Assembly: GCF_964033635.1 (NCBI RefSeq) | Contig: NZ_OZ035533.1 | Location: forward strand, 6,109,001-6,173,000 | Length of the DNA stretch: 64,000 bases | Origin: Chitinophaga sp. MM2321 | GTDB lineage: Bacteria > Bacteroidota > Bacteroidia > Chitinophagales > Chitinophagaceae | Direction of reading: 5' to 3' | In this document: positions 1-8,007 of the stretch, in pieces | How positions within the stretch are numbered: position 1 is the first letter of the stretch | Layout of the letters: each line of letters opens with the position of its first letter | Program-made: the position numbers and the translations under genes | The notes under the pieces: generated by a model | Told to the model about the DNA's origin: nothing | Database searches by the model: none | What the model saw: only the letters and a program-made list of their open reading frames with translations

Positions 1-377
1 CATTGTAAAAAGTTATGGGTGGCGTAATCTTTTTCGCTCAGGCACATGTCTACCAGGTTATTGATTTCTTTTGAAACCAGTAATTCATGACTAAACACCT
101 GTTCAAAAATGGCTTGTATGTTTTTAAACTTGACAGTAGGCTGTTTCAGGGCAGGAACCAGTCCGTGCCCGCCCCGCTCGTTGATAAATTTCAGCAGTTT
201 CAGCATGTGCGCCCTTTCTTCGTCCGAATGGCGGTAAAGGAACTGGGCGATACCGTTGTATCCCTGTACTTCAGACCAGGAGGCCATTGCAAGGTAGTAT
301 TGGGAAGAGGCGGCTTCCATTTCTACCTGCTGGTTCAGCGCCGTTTCAATTTTAGGGGATAATTCTTTCAGTAACAT
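1..377 (-). CDS. ftnA: Ferritin, partial at window start
   Basis: Reverse-strand reading from the ATG at 377 gives 125 residues that run off the window edge, so the C-terminus is missing. The start is MLLKELSPKIETALNQQ. The four-helix-bundle iron-site signature is visible: Glu residues near 19-21 followed by QYYLAMASW, and a second helix with HSDEERAHMLKLL (E54, H57). This matches the non-haem ferritin (FtnA) family, which oxidises Fe(II) at a di-iron site and stores it in a 24-mer shell in the cytoplasm. Haem-binding bacterioferritin is less likely because no conserved haem Met is evident. No promoter was identified. Confidence 0.88.
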   Translation of the reverse strand, partial: MLLKELSPKIETALNQQVEMEAASSQYYLAMASWSEVQGYNGIAQFLYRHSDEERAHMLKLLKFINERGGHGLVPALKQPTVKFKNIQAIFEQVFSHELLVSKEINNLVDMCLSEKDYATHNFLQ

Positions 378-502
378 AGTCTAAAAGTTTAATTGGAGGA
401 GAGACGATGCGTAGCAGCAGGGGTATTATTTCTACCTATAACGATATTGTCAAATTCGATGGGATTAGCTAAAGGCGTCCTGAAATTATGCCCGAAAAAT
501 GC

Positions 503-510
503 TACCTTTG
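503..510 (+). promoter_or_regulatory. Bacteroidota -7 element TACCTTTG for nfu
   Basis: TACCTTTG matches the Bacteroidota sigma-A -7 consensus TAnnTTTG and ends 19 bases before the nfu ATG. No good -33 TTTG is seen upstream. Inference from consensus only. Confidence 0.5.
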
Positions 511-529
511 TAAAGTAAATTAGGATAAA

Positions 530-1126
530 ATGATTAAAACAGGAAATCCGATCATCAGCATATATACAGAAATGACGCCTAACCCGGAAACAATGAAGTT
601 TGTGGCAAACAAACTCCTGTATCCTGGTAAAAGCATTGATTTTCCGGACGAAGCCAGCGCAAAACCGTCTCCTTTAGCTATGGAGCTGTTTAGCTTCCCT
701 TTCATCAGGGGAGTATTTATTATGGCTAACTTTATTACGCTTACTAAAACCAATGAAACAGACTGGAATGATATAATTCCTACAGTAAAAGCCTTTTTAA
801 AGGAATACCTGGAGGATAGCCGCCCTGTGATCAATGAAGACGAAGTGGTAGTAACGAAAGATACTGCCAGCAACACAGTGAGTGCAGATGACAGTGATGT
901 GGTTGTAAGAATTAAGGAATTACTGGAAAATTATGTGAAACCTGCTGTAGAAATGGATGGCGGCGCCATTCAGTTCAAAGATTACAGTGACGGTACGGTG
1001 ACACTGATGTTACAGGGTTCCTGCTCAGGATGCCCCTCTTCCATGATTACGTTGAAAGCCGGTATTGAAGGCATGATGAAGCGTATGATCCCGGAAGTGA
1101 AGGAAGTAGTGGCAGAAGCAGAATAA
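530..1126 (+). CDS. nfu: NifU-like Fe-S scaffold/carrier (Nfu)
   Basis: 198 residues with two recognisable parts. Residues ~10-95 are an Nfu N-terminal domain (YTEMTPNPETMKFVANK, FPFIRGVFI). Residues ~120-195 are a NifU C-terminal domain with the cluster-binding pair C165-S-G-C168 inside GSCSGCPSSM. Nfu proteins carry [4Fe-4S] clusters from the assembly scaffold to client enzymes in the cytoplasm. The length is typical for a bacterial two-domain Nfu. It stands alone, with a -7 promoter element just upstream and a terminator hairpin at 1158. The ATG at 530 is chosen because the Nfu_N domain begins immediately. Confidence 0.9.
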   Translation: MIKTGNPIISIYTEMTPNPETMKFVANKLLYPGKSIDFPDEASAKPSPLAMELFSFPFIRGVFIMANFITLTKTNETDWNDIIPTVKAFLKEYLEDSRPVINEDEVVVTKDTASNTVSADDSDVVVRIKELLENYVKPAVEMDGGAIQFKDYSDGTVTLMLQGSCSGCPSSMITLKAGIEGMMKRMIPEVKEVVAEAE

Positions 1127-1157
1127 GCCATAGTTGAGTGAATGATAGTGTTAAATG

Positions 1158-1187
1158 AAAGCACAGTCTTAGTGGCTGTGCTTTTTT
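1158..1187 (+). terminator. Rho-independent terminator after nfu
   Basis: Stem AAAGCACAG / CTGTGCTTT with loop TCTTAGTGG, followed directly by a T run. It lies between nfu and the next same-strand gene, so it should end the nfu transcript. Confidence 0.85.
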
Positions 1188-1206
1188 ATTGTTTAATAAA
1201 AGAGAG

Positions 1207-2907
1207 ATGAAAGGATTTTTTGTTTGGACGACGGGCCTGATAATGGCCACCATGCCAGTACTGGCGCAGAAAAAGAAACAGATAGATAGTGCCGCCGCCA
1301 TTATCACCTATGGTTACCTCAGCAACGGAAAGGAAGTTTCCGGCAACGGACTGCAACTCATTATTGACCACAACCGCGCACATATTGTTGCGGGAGGAAC
1401 AAAACAAAAAGAACAACAATACCTGCATTTGGGAGAAGCCGCCACTTACCAGGTACTTGGCACTCCTAACGGGGACATATATACGCTCAGGAAGCCCTTT
1501 GCGGAATATACTTCGGCCGAACTGCTGCCGGATACGGCTACCATCCTGGGGTATGTATGTAAAAAAGCAAAACTGTTCATACGCTCCAACACCATCGAAG
1601 TATGGTATACCAACGCGCTGCAACTGAAAGGAACACCCAATATCACCATCGCTCCGGGGCTTGGCCTTGTACTCAGGATTGTACGCAATGGTAACAGCGA
1701 AACCATCGCCAGGAAGATAACGTATCGCAAAATAACCGACAAGGAGCTGGCATGGCCCACCAATCTTGGACAACAAGTGGATGATGCCGCCTACATGCGG
1801 CAGGTGATAGACAGCCGTTACAGTACTGTGCCTGTCTTTAACCAGGAACAGATCAGCTGGGGCAATCCCATCACGAATCCTGCGGGCGAACAGCTCAATC
1901 AAACCTATCATTACGCCGGCGGTACCGTGATCCTTAAAAAGGTGAAACTCCCTGAAACGGGAAAAGACACCACCATGTTTGCAGAGCTGATACAATATTC
2001 CAACGGGGATGCTTACGACAGAACGGGCTCAGTGTTTATGATCCCGGCAGATAAGGCCACCTCTTTCCTCGATGGGTTGCAGAAGGGCGTAGGTGCGTTG
2101 CCGTTATTTACCGCTAAAAACGGTAAAAGCTACCAGGGAATGGTAGCCACAGAAAACTATCTGCCTGCGCTGGAGATCCTGCGGTTTTTTACACCTTTTG
2201 GCGTGCGCCATTTTAATGAGCAGGTAAAGATCCAGGGATATAAATGGGCGGATTCCGTTATCTATAAACAAGATATTACCGAACTGCAAAGCCGCCTCCA
2301 GGGCGAAGTGTGGCTGGGCGTATACATCGGCAACTATGATAAGGGCGGACATAAAGTAAGTCTTAGCTTCAAATATTATCCGGGAGACAGGGAAGATGAG
2401 AACCACTCCGCACCCGACTGGGTTTATCCCGTATTCAACACCACTAACCTGATGGAAATGGCCGGACAGGAATACCCTACCCTCTTCGATCGGGATTCAT
2501 TATCCGTTACGGTCAACATTCCGGAAGGAATTAAGAACATACAGTTGCGCTATATCACCACCGGTCATGGAGGCTGGGGCGGCGGTGATGAATTTAACCC
2601 GAAACAGAACGAAATTTTTGTAGATGGGAAACGGGCGTATCACTTCATACCCTGGCGTACCGATTGCGCCACGTATCGCCTGTCAAATCCGGCTTCGGGC
2701 AACTTTGGCAATGGCCTGTCCTCATCGGACCTGAGCCGCTCCAATTGGTGCCCTGGCACGCTTACTTCTCCGGTTATCATCTCACTACCTGATATTACAC
2801 CCGGTATACACACCATTAAAGTGGCTATTCCGCAAGGTAAACCTGCTGGTACAAGTCAGAACTTCTGGGATGTTTCGGGTGCATTAATTGGAGAAAAAAT
2901 TCATTAA
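1207..2907 (+). CDS. Secreted GLPGLI / PNGase F-like protein
   Basis: 566 residues from the ATG at 1207. This start is preferred over 1189 because it begins a clean signal peptide (MKGFFVWTTGLIMATMPVLAQ) and clears the preceding terminator. Residues ~25-180 look like a GLPGLI domain (YVCKKAKLFI, IEVWYT, APGLGLVL). The rest resembles peptide-N-glycosidase F: a GDAYDR motif with D271 in the place of PNGase F Asp60, then TTGHGGWGGGDEF with E462 in the place of Glu206, then PWRTDC and SRSNWCPGT. The family removes N-glycans from asparagine. The second catalytic Glu (Glu118) could not be placed with confidence. Predicted to be exported to the periplasm or surface. No linked glycan-use genes are present. 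Confidence 0.82.
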   Translation: MKGFFVWTTGLIMATMPVLAQKKKQIDSAAAIITYGYLSNGKEVSGNGLQLIIDHNRAHIVAGGTKQKEQQYLHLGEAATYQVLGTPNGDIYTLRKPFAEYTSAELLPDTATILGYVCKKAKLFIRSNTIEVWYTNALQLKGTPNITIAPGLGLVLRIVRNGNSETIARKITYRKITDKELAWPTNLGQQVDDAAYMRQVIDSRYSTVPVFNQEQISWGNPITNPAGEQLNQTYHYAGGTVILKKVKLPETGKDTTMFAELIQYSNGDAYDRTGSVFMIPADKATSFLDGLQKGVGALPLFTAKNGKSYQGMVATENYLPALEILRFFTPFGVRHFNEQVKIQGYKWADSVIYKQDITELQSRLQGEVWLGVYIGNYDKGGHKVSLSFKYYPGDREDENHSAPDWVYPVFNTTNLMEMAGQEYPTLFDRDSLSVTVNIPEGIKNIQLRYITTGHGGWGGGDEFNPKQNEIFVDGKRAYHFIPWRTDCATYRLSNPASGNFGNGLSSSDLSRSNWCPGTLTSPVIISLPDITPGIHTIKVAIPQGKPAGTSQNFWDVSGALIGEKIH

Positions 2908-2970
2908 TCCTGGTATATTGCTGATCTGCCAGATTCATCCAAAAAATCCAACATCCTTTAATCCTGGTTC

Positions 2971-3594
2971 ATGAACGAGATATCCGAAGGGCTTTTGCAG
3001 GGGCTGCACGAAATGACAGGGCTGGAAGCAGTGGCGGTATTGTTTGCAGTCTTGTCTGTTATCTTTCAGAAAAAAAATAATATCCTGGTATACCCTACTG
3101 GTATTATCAGTACGGGTATTTATACGTATCTCTTGTCCAGAGAACATTTCAAGTTGTATGCAGATGCTACGCTCAACGCCTACTACCTGGTAATGAGCGT
3201 GTATGGCTGGTTGTACTGGGCAAAGAAGGGACCGCAAAAGACCCCCATAAAAATTACGCGCAGTACAAAAACGGAATTATTAACAGCGGTTATTATTGCC
3301 GTTGCTGGCTGGGGTATTTTTTATCTGTTGCTGGTCAATTTTTCTGATTCCAATGTACCGGTAATGGATGCCTTTATTTCTGCGGTGGCCTGTAGTGGCA
3401 TGTGGTTGCTGGCAAAACGCAAGCTGGAAAACTGGATACTACTCAACATTTCCAACTTTGTAGCCGTGCCGCTGCTTTTTTACAAGCACTTATATCTTAC
3501 CGCCTTTCTTACCATCTTTTTATTTATCATTGCCATATTCGGATTTATCAGTTGGAGGAAAACAGTGCAGCAGGAAGAAATTTCCCATTCATGA
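2971..3594 (+). CDS. pnuC: PnuC-family nicotinamide riboside transporter
   Basis: 207 residues, almost entirely hydrophobic, with about seven membrane segments. PnuC hallmarks are the YPTGIISTGIYTY stretch, YADATLNAYYLVMSVYGWLYW and a C-terminal NWILLNISNFVAVPLLFYKHLYLTAFLTI split here by chain order. PnuC proteins let nicotinamide riboside diffuse across the inner membrane, driven by intracellular phosphorylation. The stop codon overlaps the start of the next gene (ATGA at 3591-3594), and that gene encodes the expected riboside kinase, which supports the substrate. PnuT (thiamine) is the main alternative, but no thiamine riboswitch is visible upstream. Confidence 0.9.
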   Translation: MNEISEGLLQGLHEMTGLEAVAVLFAVLSVIFQKKNNILVYPTGIISTGIYTYLLSREHFKLYADATLNAYYLVMSVYGWLYWAKKGPQKTPIKITRSTKTELLTAVIIAVAGWGIFYLLLVNFSDSNVPVMDAFISAVACSGMWLLAKRKLENWILLNISNFVAVPLLFYKHLYLTAFLTIFLFIIAIFGFISWRKTVQQEEISHS

Positions 3595-4112
3595 AAAAAG
3601 TAGTCGTTATCGGCCCTGAATCAACGGGCAAAAGCACCCTGAGTGAAAAGCTGTCCACACATTTCAATACGGTGTGGACGCCGGAATATGCGCGGGCATA
3701 TATTGACCGGTTACCACGGCCCTATGAACAGCACGACCTGCTGGAAATAGCTACCGGGCAATTACAACTGGAACGGGAACAGGCCGCCAAAGCCAATAAG
3801 CTCCTGATTTGCGATACGGATCTGTATGTGATAAAAGTATGGAGTGAGCATAAGTATGGCGATTGTGATGCACGGATATTGGATCAGATTGCGCAGCAAC
3901 GTTGCGACCATTACCTGCTTACTTACATCGATCTTCCCTGGGAAGAGGACCCGCAACGCGAGTATCCCGACCCCGAAATGCGTACTTATTTTTATAATGT
4001 TTACAGGGATATCGTGATGCAATCCGGTGTAACCTGGACGGATATACGCGGTGGCTATGAACAGCGCGAAACCCTTGCCATAGCGGCGGTACAGCAGCTG
4101 TTGGAAAATTAG
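3591..4112 (+). CDS. NadR-like nicotinamide riboside kinase
   Basis: 173 residues, starting at the ATG that overlaps the pnuC stop. A Walker A motif is at the N-terminus (GPESTGKST, residues 8-16), followed by the NadR kinase-domain features WTPEYARAYID and LLICDTDLYVIKVWSE, and by LPWEEDPQREYPD. It corresponds to the C-terminal kinase domain of NadR without the NMN adenylyltransferase or HTH parts. It should phosphorylate nicotinamide riboside to NMN in the cytoplasm, trapping what PnuC imports for NAD salvage. Translational coupling with pnuC is likely from the 4-bp overlap. The longer reading from 3402 lies inside pnuC and is not used. Confidence 0.88.
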   Translation: MKKVVVIGPESTGKSTLSEKLSTHFNTVWTPEYARAYIDRLPRPYEQHDLLEIATGQLQLEREQAAKANKLLICDTDLYVIKVWSEHKYGDCDARILDQIAQQRCDHYLLTYIDLPWEEDPQREYPDPEMRTYFYNVYRDIVMQSGVTWTDIRGGYEQRETLAIAAVQQLLEN

Positions 4113-4115
4113 CCG

Positions 4116-4832
4116 TTATTTTCTACCGGTTACCAGCTCCATAATATCCCGGTCGGGCGACAGGTTACGCATCTGGATCAGTATTCTCCGCTGACGGTAA
4201 GCGGTGATCTTTGCCGGCGGATTGACGGTATATTTTACAGGATTAGGAAGACAAGCGGCTATCATGGCGGATTCTTCCCGGTTCAGACTGGCCGCACTTT
4301 TATTATAGTAGGCTTGCGCCGCAGCTTCAATACCAAAAATGCCATCACCGGTTTGTGCAACGTTCAGGTACATTTCCAGTATCCGTTGCTTCCCCCAGAT
4401 TTTTTCGATCATAAAAGTAAAATACACTTCCAGTCCTTTACGTATCCAGCTGCGGCCCTGCCACAGGAATACGTTCTTGGCCACCTGCTGACTGATCGTG
4501 CTGGCGCCTCTTATTTTTTTACTTTTCTGATTGTGTTTCATGGCCTTTTCGATAGACTTATAATCAAATCCATCATGATCAGGGAAGAGCTGGTCTTCGC
4601 TGGCTATCACGGCCAGTTTGGCGTGCTGAGATATCTCATCGTAGCTTACCCATGTTTTATGAAATTTACTATCCGTTCCCCACAGGCTTACCCAGCTGGA
4701 TATCATGGTAATTGTAATAGGTGGGTTTACCCATTTCAGCAGGATGATATAAACGAATTGTGCAACAAATAAAACCAGTAATACTCTCTTTAATCTCCTC
4801 CACGTTCTGGGAACAATGCCTTTTAAACTCAT
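4116..4832 (-). CDS. mtgA: Monofunctional peptidoglycan glycosyltransferase
   Basis: 238 residues from the ATG at 4832 (MSLKGIVPRTWRRLKRVL). The reading upstream of this ATG lacks family similarity. One membrane segment is at ~17-38. The GT51 catalytic region follows: SEDQLFPDHDGFD (first catalytic Glu), then GASTISQQVAKNVFLW and RKGLEVYFTFMIEKIWGKQRILEMYLN. The enzyme polymerises lipid II into glycan strands at the outer face of the inner membrane. It has no transpeptidase domain, so it is MtgA rather than a class A PBP. It converges on the NR kinase gene with only three bases between stops. Confidence 0.93.
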   Translation of the reverse strand: MSLKGIVPRTWRRLKRVLLVLFVAQFVYIILLKWVNPPITITMISSWVSLWGTDSKFHKTWVSYDEISQHAKLAVIASEDQLFPDHDGFDYKSIEKAMKHNQKSKKIRGASTISQQVAKNVFLWQGRSWIRKGLEVYFTFMIEKIWGKQRILEMYLNVAQTGDGIFGIEAAAQAYYNKSAASLNREESAMIAACLPNPVKYTVNPPAKITAYRQRRILIQMRNLSPDRDIMELVTGRK

Positions 4833-4994
4833 CCGCGTAGGTTTAGAAAAATCGGGCTGAAAGGTAGGAAGATATTTGTGAATTCCGAATTCCGAATTGA
4901 GAATTACCATGTTGTGAGGGGATTATTTGGTAAATTTACAGGAGAGCAGTATGTCAGGGTAGTGCTTTCATCTGCAATCCGTAATTATTTATTT

Positions 4995-5612
4995 ATGTTG
5001 TTAAACGTACATCCCGATAACCCGAATCCGCGTCATTTGAAAACGATCGTTGAATGTTTGAAGGATGGTGGGATCATCATTTATCCAACTGACACCGTAT
5101 ATGGTCTTGGTTGTGATATTACGCAGCACAAAGCGATTGAGCGCATTGCGCGTATTAAACAGGTAGATCCGAGGAAGGCGCATTTTTCATTTATCTGTTA
5201 TGACCTGAGCCATTTATCGGATTACGCCAAAAGCGTGGATACACCGGTTTTCAGGATGCTGAAAAAGGCGCTTCCCGGCCCTTATACATTTATTCTTCCT
5301 GCCAGCAGGCTGGTACCCAAATTGTTGAAAACGAAGAAAGATACCGTAGGGATCAGGGTGCCTGATAATAATATTTGCAGAACGATTGTACAGGAACTGG
5401 GTAACCCGTTAATGAGTACTACCCTGCCTATAGAAGACTACGTGGAAGAATATACGGACCCGGAAATTATTTATGAGAAGTTTGGCAAGCTGGTAGACAT
5501 TGTTGTGGATGGTGGCCCCGGCGGCATGGCATTTTCCACGGTAGTGGATTGTACCGGTCCGGTACCGGAGCTGATCCGCGAAGGTCTTGGCAGCTTTGAG
5601 GAAATATCCTGA
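4995..5612 (+). CDS. Sua5/YciO/YrdC-family protein (threonylcarbamoyl-AMP synthase-like)
   Basis: 205 residues from the ATG at 4995. The YrdC fold signature is clear: GGIIIYPTDTVYGLGCD, then RIKQVDPRKAHFSFIC (KxR-like nucleotide site), LPGPYTFIL, TVGIRVPD and PLMSTTLP. Family members make threonylcarbamoyl-AMP from threonine, bicarbonate and ATP for tRNA t6A37. The KQVDPRK and FSFICYDLSHLS stretch resembles the YciO-like branch, whose substrate is less certain, so the exact reaction is an inference. It is followed after 13 bases by a small secreted protein gene, possibly co-transcribed. Confidence 0.85.
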   Translation: MLLNVHPDNPNPRHLKTIVECLKDGGIIIYPTDTVYGLGCDITQHKAIERIARIKQVDPRKAHFSFICYDLSHLSDYAKSVDTPVFRMLKKALPGPYTFILPASRLVPKLLKTKKDTVGIRVPDNNICRTIVQELGNPLMSTTLPIEDYVEEYTDPEIIYEKFGKLVDIVVDGGPGGMAFSTVVDCTGPVPELIREGLGSFEEIS

Positions 5613-5625
5613 TAAAGTATTTTTT

Positions 5626-5937
5626 ATGAGAAAGAGATGGTTGATCATATTGTGTTGTATGGGATTAGCCCTGCCCGGACTCAGGGCGCAAAATTTTTCA
5701 TTGAAGCCGGTGAAGCTGTTGCCGGCAGTTAAAACAACCACGCATATTACAGCTCCCGTTCCTGCTCCTCCCCGGCCGGATTACCCCGTTTACCTGCTTG
5801 CACCCAACACTTATTACAACCAGTGCTTCGGTTTTTTCTGTAAACAGGAATGGGGCCTGCAAAAACATACAGGCGTACCTGTTAAATTCAGGTTAGGGAA
5901 CTATTCCTATGCCCAACGACAAGAGGGAAAACATTAA
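5626..5937 (+). CDS. Small secreted protein of unknown function
   Basis: 103 residues from the ATG at 5626, chosen because it opens a strong signal peptide (MRKRWLIILCCMGLALPGLRAQ). The mature part is short, rich in proline (APVPAPPRPDYP) and has two cysteines five residues apart (QCFGFFC). No family is recognised. It sits 13 bases after the YrdC-like gene and before a strong bidirectional terminator. The two cysteines could form a disulfide in the periplasm; nothing else can be said. Confidence 0.6.
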   Translation: MRKRWLIILCCMGLALPGLRAQNFSLKPVKLLPAVKTTTHITAPVPAPPRPDYPVYLLAPNTYYNQCFGFFCKQEWGLQKHTGVPVKFRLGNYSYAQRQEGKH

Positions 5938-6022
5938 CAGCTTTTACTGGTTTGATTTTTAAGGGAGATGCTTGCCGATATCAACTAATATTTGTTGACA
6001 TAGGCAAATATATTTTATATGT

Positions 6023-6062
6023 GTTAAAAAAGGCAGACTGCCAGCAGTCTGCCTTTTTTAAC
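6023..6062. terminator. Bidirectional terminator
   Basis: GTTAAAAAAGGCAGACT / AGTCTGCCTTTTTTAAC is a perfect 17-bp inverted repeat with loop GCCAGC. It carries A and T tracts on both sides and lies between convergent genes ending at 5937 and 6077. It can serve both. Confidence 0.9.
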
Positions 6063-6076
6063 AGCGTTATTGCGCC

Positions 6077-7222
6077 TTATTTGATGCCCAGTTTCTTTGC
6101 GATAGCTGCCGGTAACCCTTTTTTATTTACCATGAAGCAGGTGGTTTTGTAAGCAAAGTAAGGTTCGGAAGCATAGAAGTAGCCTTGTCCGTAATTGGGA
6201 GTACCCCAGGAGTTTTTAACCCGGAAGTATTTGTTGCCGTTCTGATCTTTCACCAGCCCTACAATGTGCATACCGTGATCGTCCTGTGTTTCGAAGTTAT
6301 CGAAAGCGTGCTGACGGACTTCCGCGGTGATCGCTTTTTCTTTGCCTGGTTGCAGGAAGATGTTTTTTCTTTCTTCTGCAGACATATCTTCCCAGTCTTT
6401 ATCCGGAACGATGGCCAGTCCTTCTTTGAAATTGAAGCCTTTTTCACTTACATCAGCTGCCCATGCGAGGGTATAGCCATTCATGACAGCGTTTTCAGCG
6501 ATGCTGGTGAAGTCTTCCAGGGTAACGTTGTATACTTTTTCCCAGTTCCAGTTGTCCGGCACTTCCAGTACGAACTGTGAATTGTACGGGTGGTGCGTAA
6601 AGGAAGAAATGAGTACATAATCGTCGGCATTGAGGCCCAGTTCTTTTGCAAAAGACTGTGGCGTATAGGACTTTCCGTTGTATTGGAATTGTTCCGGTGC
6701 TTCGCCCATGTAGGCATTCAGTACACCGTTGAATGCTTTCTTCCAGTCGGGATTAATGGTGCCTGATGCGTTGCCGATACTTTTGGCCATGCCTTCCAGG
6801 AGTGTTTCCATTTCAGCATGGTTATACATTTTACCTTTATTGCCATCATATACACTTTGTGGTACCAGGCCGTATTCGCGCAGGCACAACAGATCATCCG
6901 GGAAGCCGCCACCTTCGCCGAAGTTGGCCTTACCATGCATCCGCACGTAGTTGTCGGCTTTCAGCGGATACATTTTGCGTACAACGAACATCTCACTGAG
7001 GTTCAGTCCTTTGGCTTTGCCATTACGGAGTACTTCAGATTCGAAAAAAGAAAGACCTGAGAAAGACCAGCATGTGCCGGTACGCCCCTGGTTTTCTACA
7101 TCACCGGCATCAAGATTTTTTAAAACGGTAAACTGGTAGCTACTACCCTCCACATTGGTACTGTTTTGTGCAAACGCTGCTGTACTGCATAGCATGGCTG
7201 CACACATCATCCATTTCTTCAT
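6077..7222 (-). CDS. Secreted C1-family (bleomycin hydrolase-like) cysteine peptidase
   Basis: 381 residues from the ATG at 7222, which gives the signal peptide MKKWMMCAAMLCSTAAFAQ; the upstream ATG would bury it. The papain-fold triad is visible: Q45-G-R-T-G-T-C51-W-S-F (oxyanion Gln and nucleophile Cys), DDHGMHIVG (His), and VKNSWGTPNYGQGYF (Asn). The spacing of His and Asn near the C-terminus and the insertions fit the PepC/bleomycin hydrolase branch (C1B). Those are usually cytoplasmic aminopeptidases, but this one is predicted to be exported, a Bacteroidota variant. No propeptide is evident. It ends at a shared terminator. Confidence 0.88.
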   Translation of the reverse strand: MKKWMMCAAMLCSTAAFAQNSTNVEGSSYQFTVLKNLDAGDVENQGRTGTCWSFSGLSFFESEVLRNGKAKGLNLSEMFVVRKMYPLKADNYVRMHGKANFGEGGGFPDDLLCLREYGLVPQSVYDGNKGKMYNHAEMETLLEGMAKSIGNASGTINPDWKKAFNGVLNAYMGEAPEQFQYNGKSYTPQSFAKELGLNADDYVLISSFTHHPYNSQFVLEVPDNWNWEKVYNVTLEDFTSIAENAVMNGYTLAWAADVSEKGFNFKEGLAIVPDKDWEDMSAEERKNIFLQPGKEKAITAEVRQHAFDNFETQDDHGMHIVGLVKDQNGNKYFRVKNSWGTPNYGQGYFYASEPYFAYKTTCFMVNKKGLPAAIAKKLGIK

Positions 7223-7330
7223 GAGTGTATTATAATAAGTTTTAAAAACAAGTGCCAAATGTAAGGGAAAGGAGATATTCTTCCCAAGATAAGATGGATG
7301 AACGGAGCTTGCTACAGCCGCTGGTGTTGG

Positions 7331-7855
7331 TTATCTTTCGTTATAATGTTCCCTGGTAATTTCCCATTCCCAGAGGTCTTCATTCTCTTTATTTTTGACG
7401 GTGCCTACAAAACGCATTCCTGCTTTTTGTAATATTTTTACCGAAGCATTGTATTCTTCTTCCGTATGTGCAATTACCTTTTGTACATAGGAATGACCGA
7501 AGGCAAACCGGATGAGTCCCAGTGCCATTTCGGAGCCAAGGCCCTTTTCGCGGTAGTCGTATGATATTTCATAACCCATTTCAACCACCCCCTGGTGATT
7601 AGGCTTTCCTTTGAAGCCACCAGCACCGATCAGGCGTTTATCTTCCCGGTGAATAACCAGGTAAAAGAACCACCCGAACAGGGAGGGGTTATTGCGCAAT
7701 TTATCATAAGCAACTAGTACCATTTCCGGGTACTCTGTCCAGCCTTCCGGAACGGTAATTCCAAGCAGGTCGGCCAGTATGTCATTGCCTTGTAACAGCG
7801 ATTCAAAGTGCTCCAGGGAGCAAGGCAATAAGTGTAGTCGAGGTGTTTGGATCAT
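7331..7855 (-). CDS. GNAT N-acetyltransferase
   Basis: 174 residues. A RimJ/RimL-type GNAT fold is indicated by the N-terminal TPRLHLLPCSLEHFESLL, the acetyl-CoA-binding region YDYREKGLGSEMALGLIRFAF and the following HTEEEYNASVKILQKAGMRFVG. The enzyme transfers acetyl from acetyl-CoA to an amino group; its substrate cannot be read from the sequence. It lies alone between the peptidase gene and the polA inverted repeat. It could act on a protein N-terminus or a small molecule. Confidence 0.85.
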   Translation of the reverse strand: MIQTPRLHLLPCSLEHFESLLQGNDILADLLGITVPEGWTEYPEMVLVAYDKLRNNPSLFGWFFYLVIHREDKRLIGAGGFKGKPNHQGVVEMGYEISYDYREKGLGSEMALGLIRFAFGHSYVQKVIAHTEEEYNASVKILQKAGMRFVGTVKNKENEDLWEWEITREHYNER

Positions 7856-7907
7856 GTTTGAAACTAGTAAACAGTTTTGGGAAATACAAGAGAGGGAAGT
7901 GAAAAGA

Positions 7908-8001
7908 ATTACAAATTAAGGATTACGGAGGTATGGGGAGATGTAAATGAATCTCTCCTGGTAAAAATCTCCTCACTATTCCGTAATCCTTAATTTGTAA
8001 T
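7908..8001. repeat. Inverted repeat at the polA 3' end
   Basis: Perfect 22-bp arms (7908-7929 and 7980-8001; ATTACAAATTAAGGATTACG...) surround about 50 bases that continue as an imperfect stem. It abuts the polA stop and lies beyond the 5' end of the GNAT gene. Similar elements recur in this window between genes. Confidence 0.85.
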
Positions 8002-8007
8002 GCTTTG

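Noticed and set aside
4878..4910. Short tandem GAATTCC repeats upstream of mtgA
   Set aside because: Three short, partly degenerate copies; too small to assign a role.
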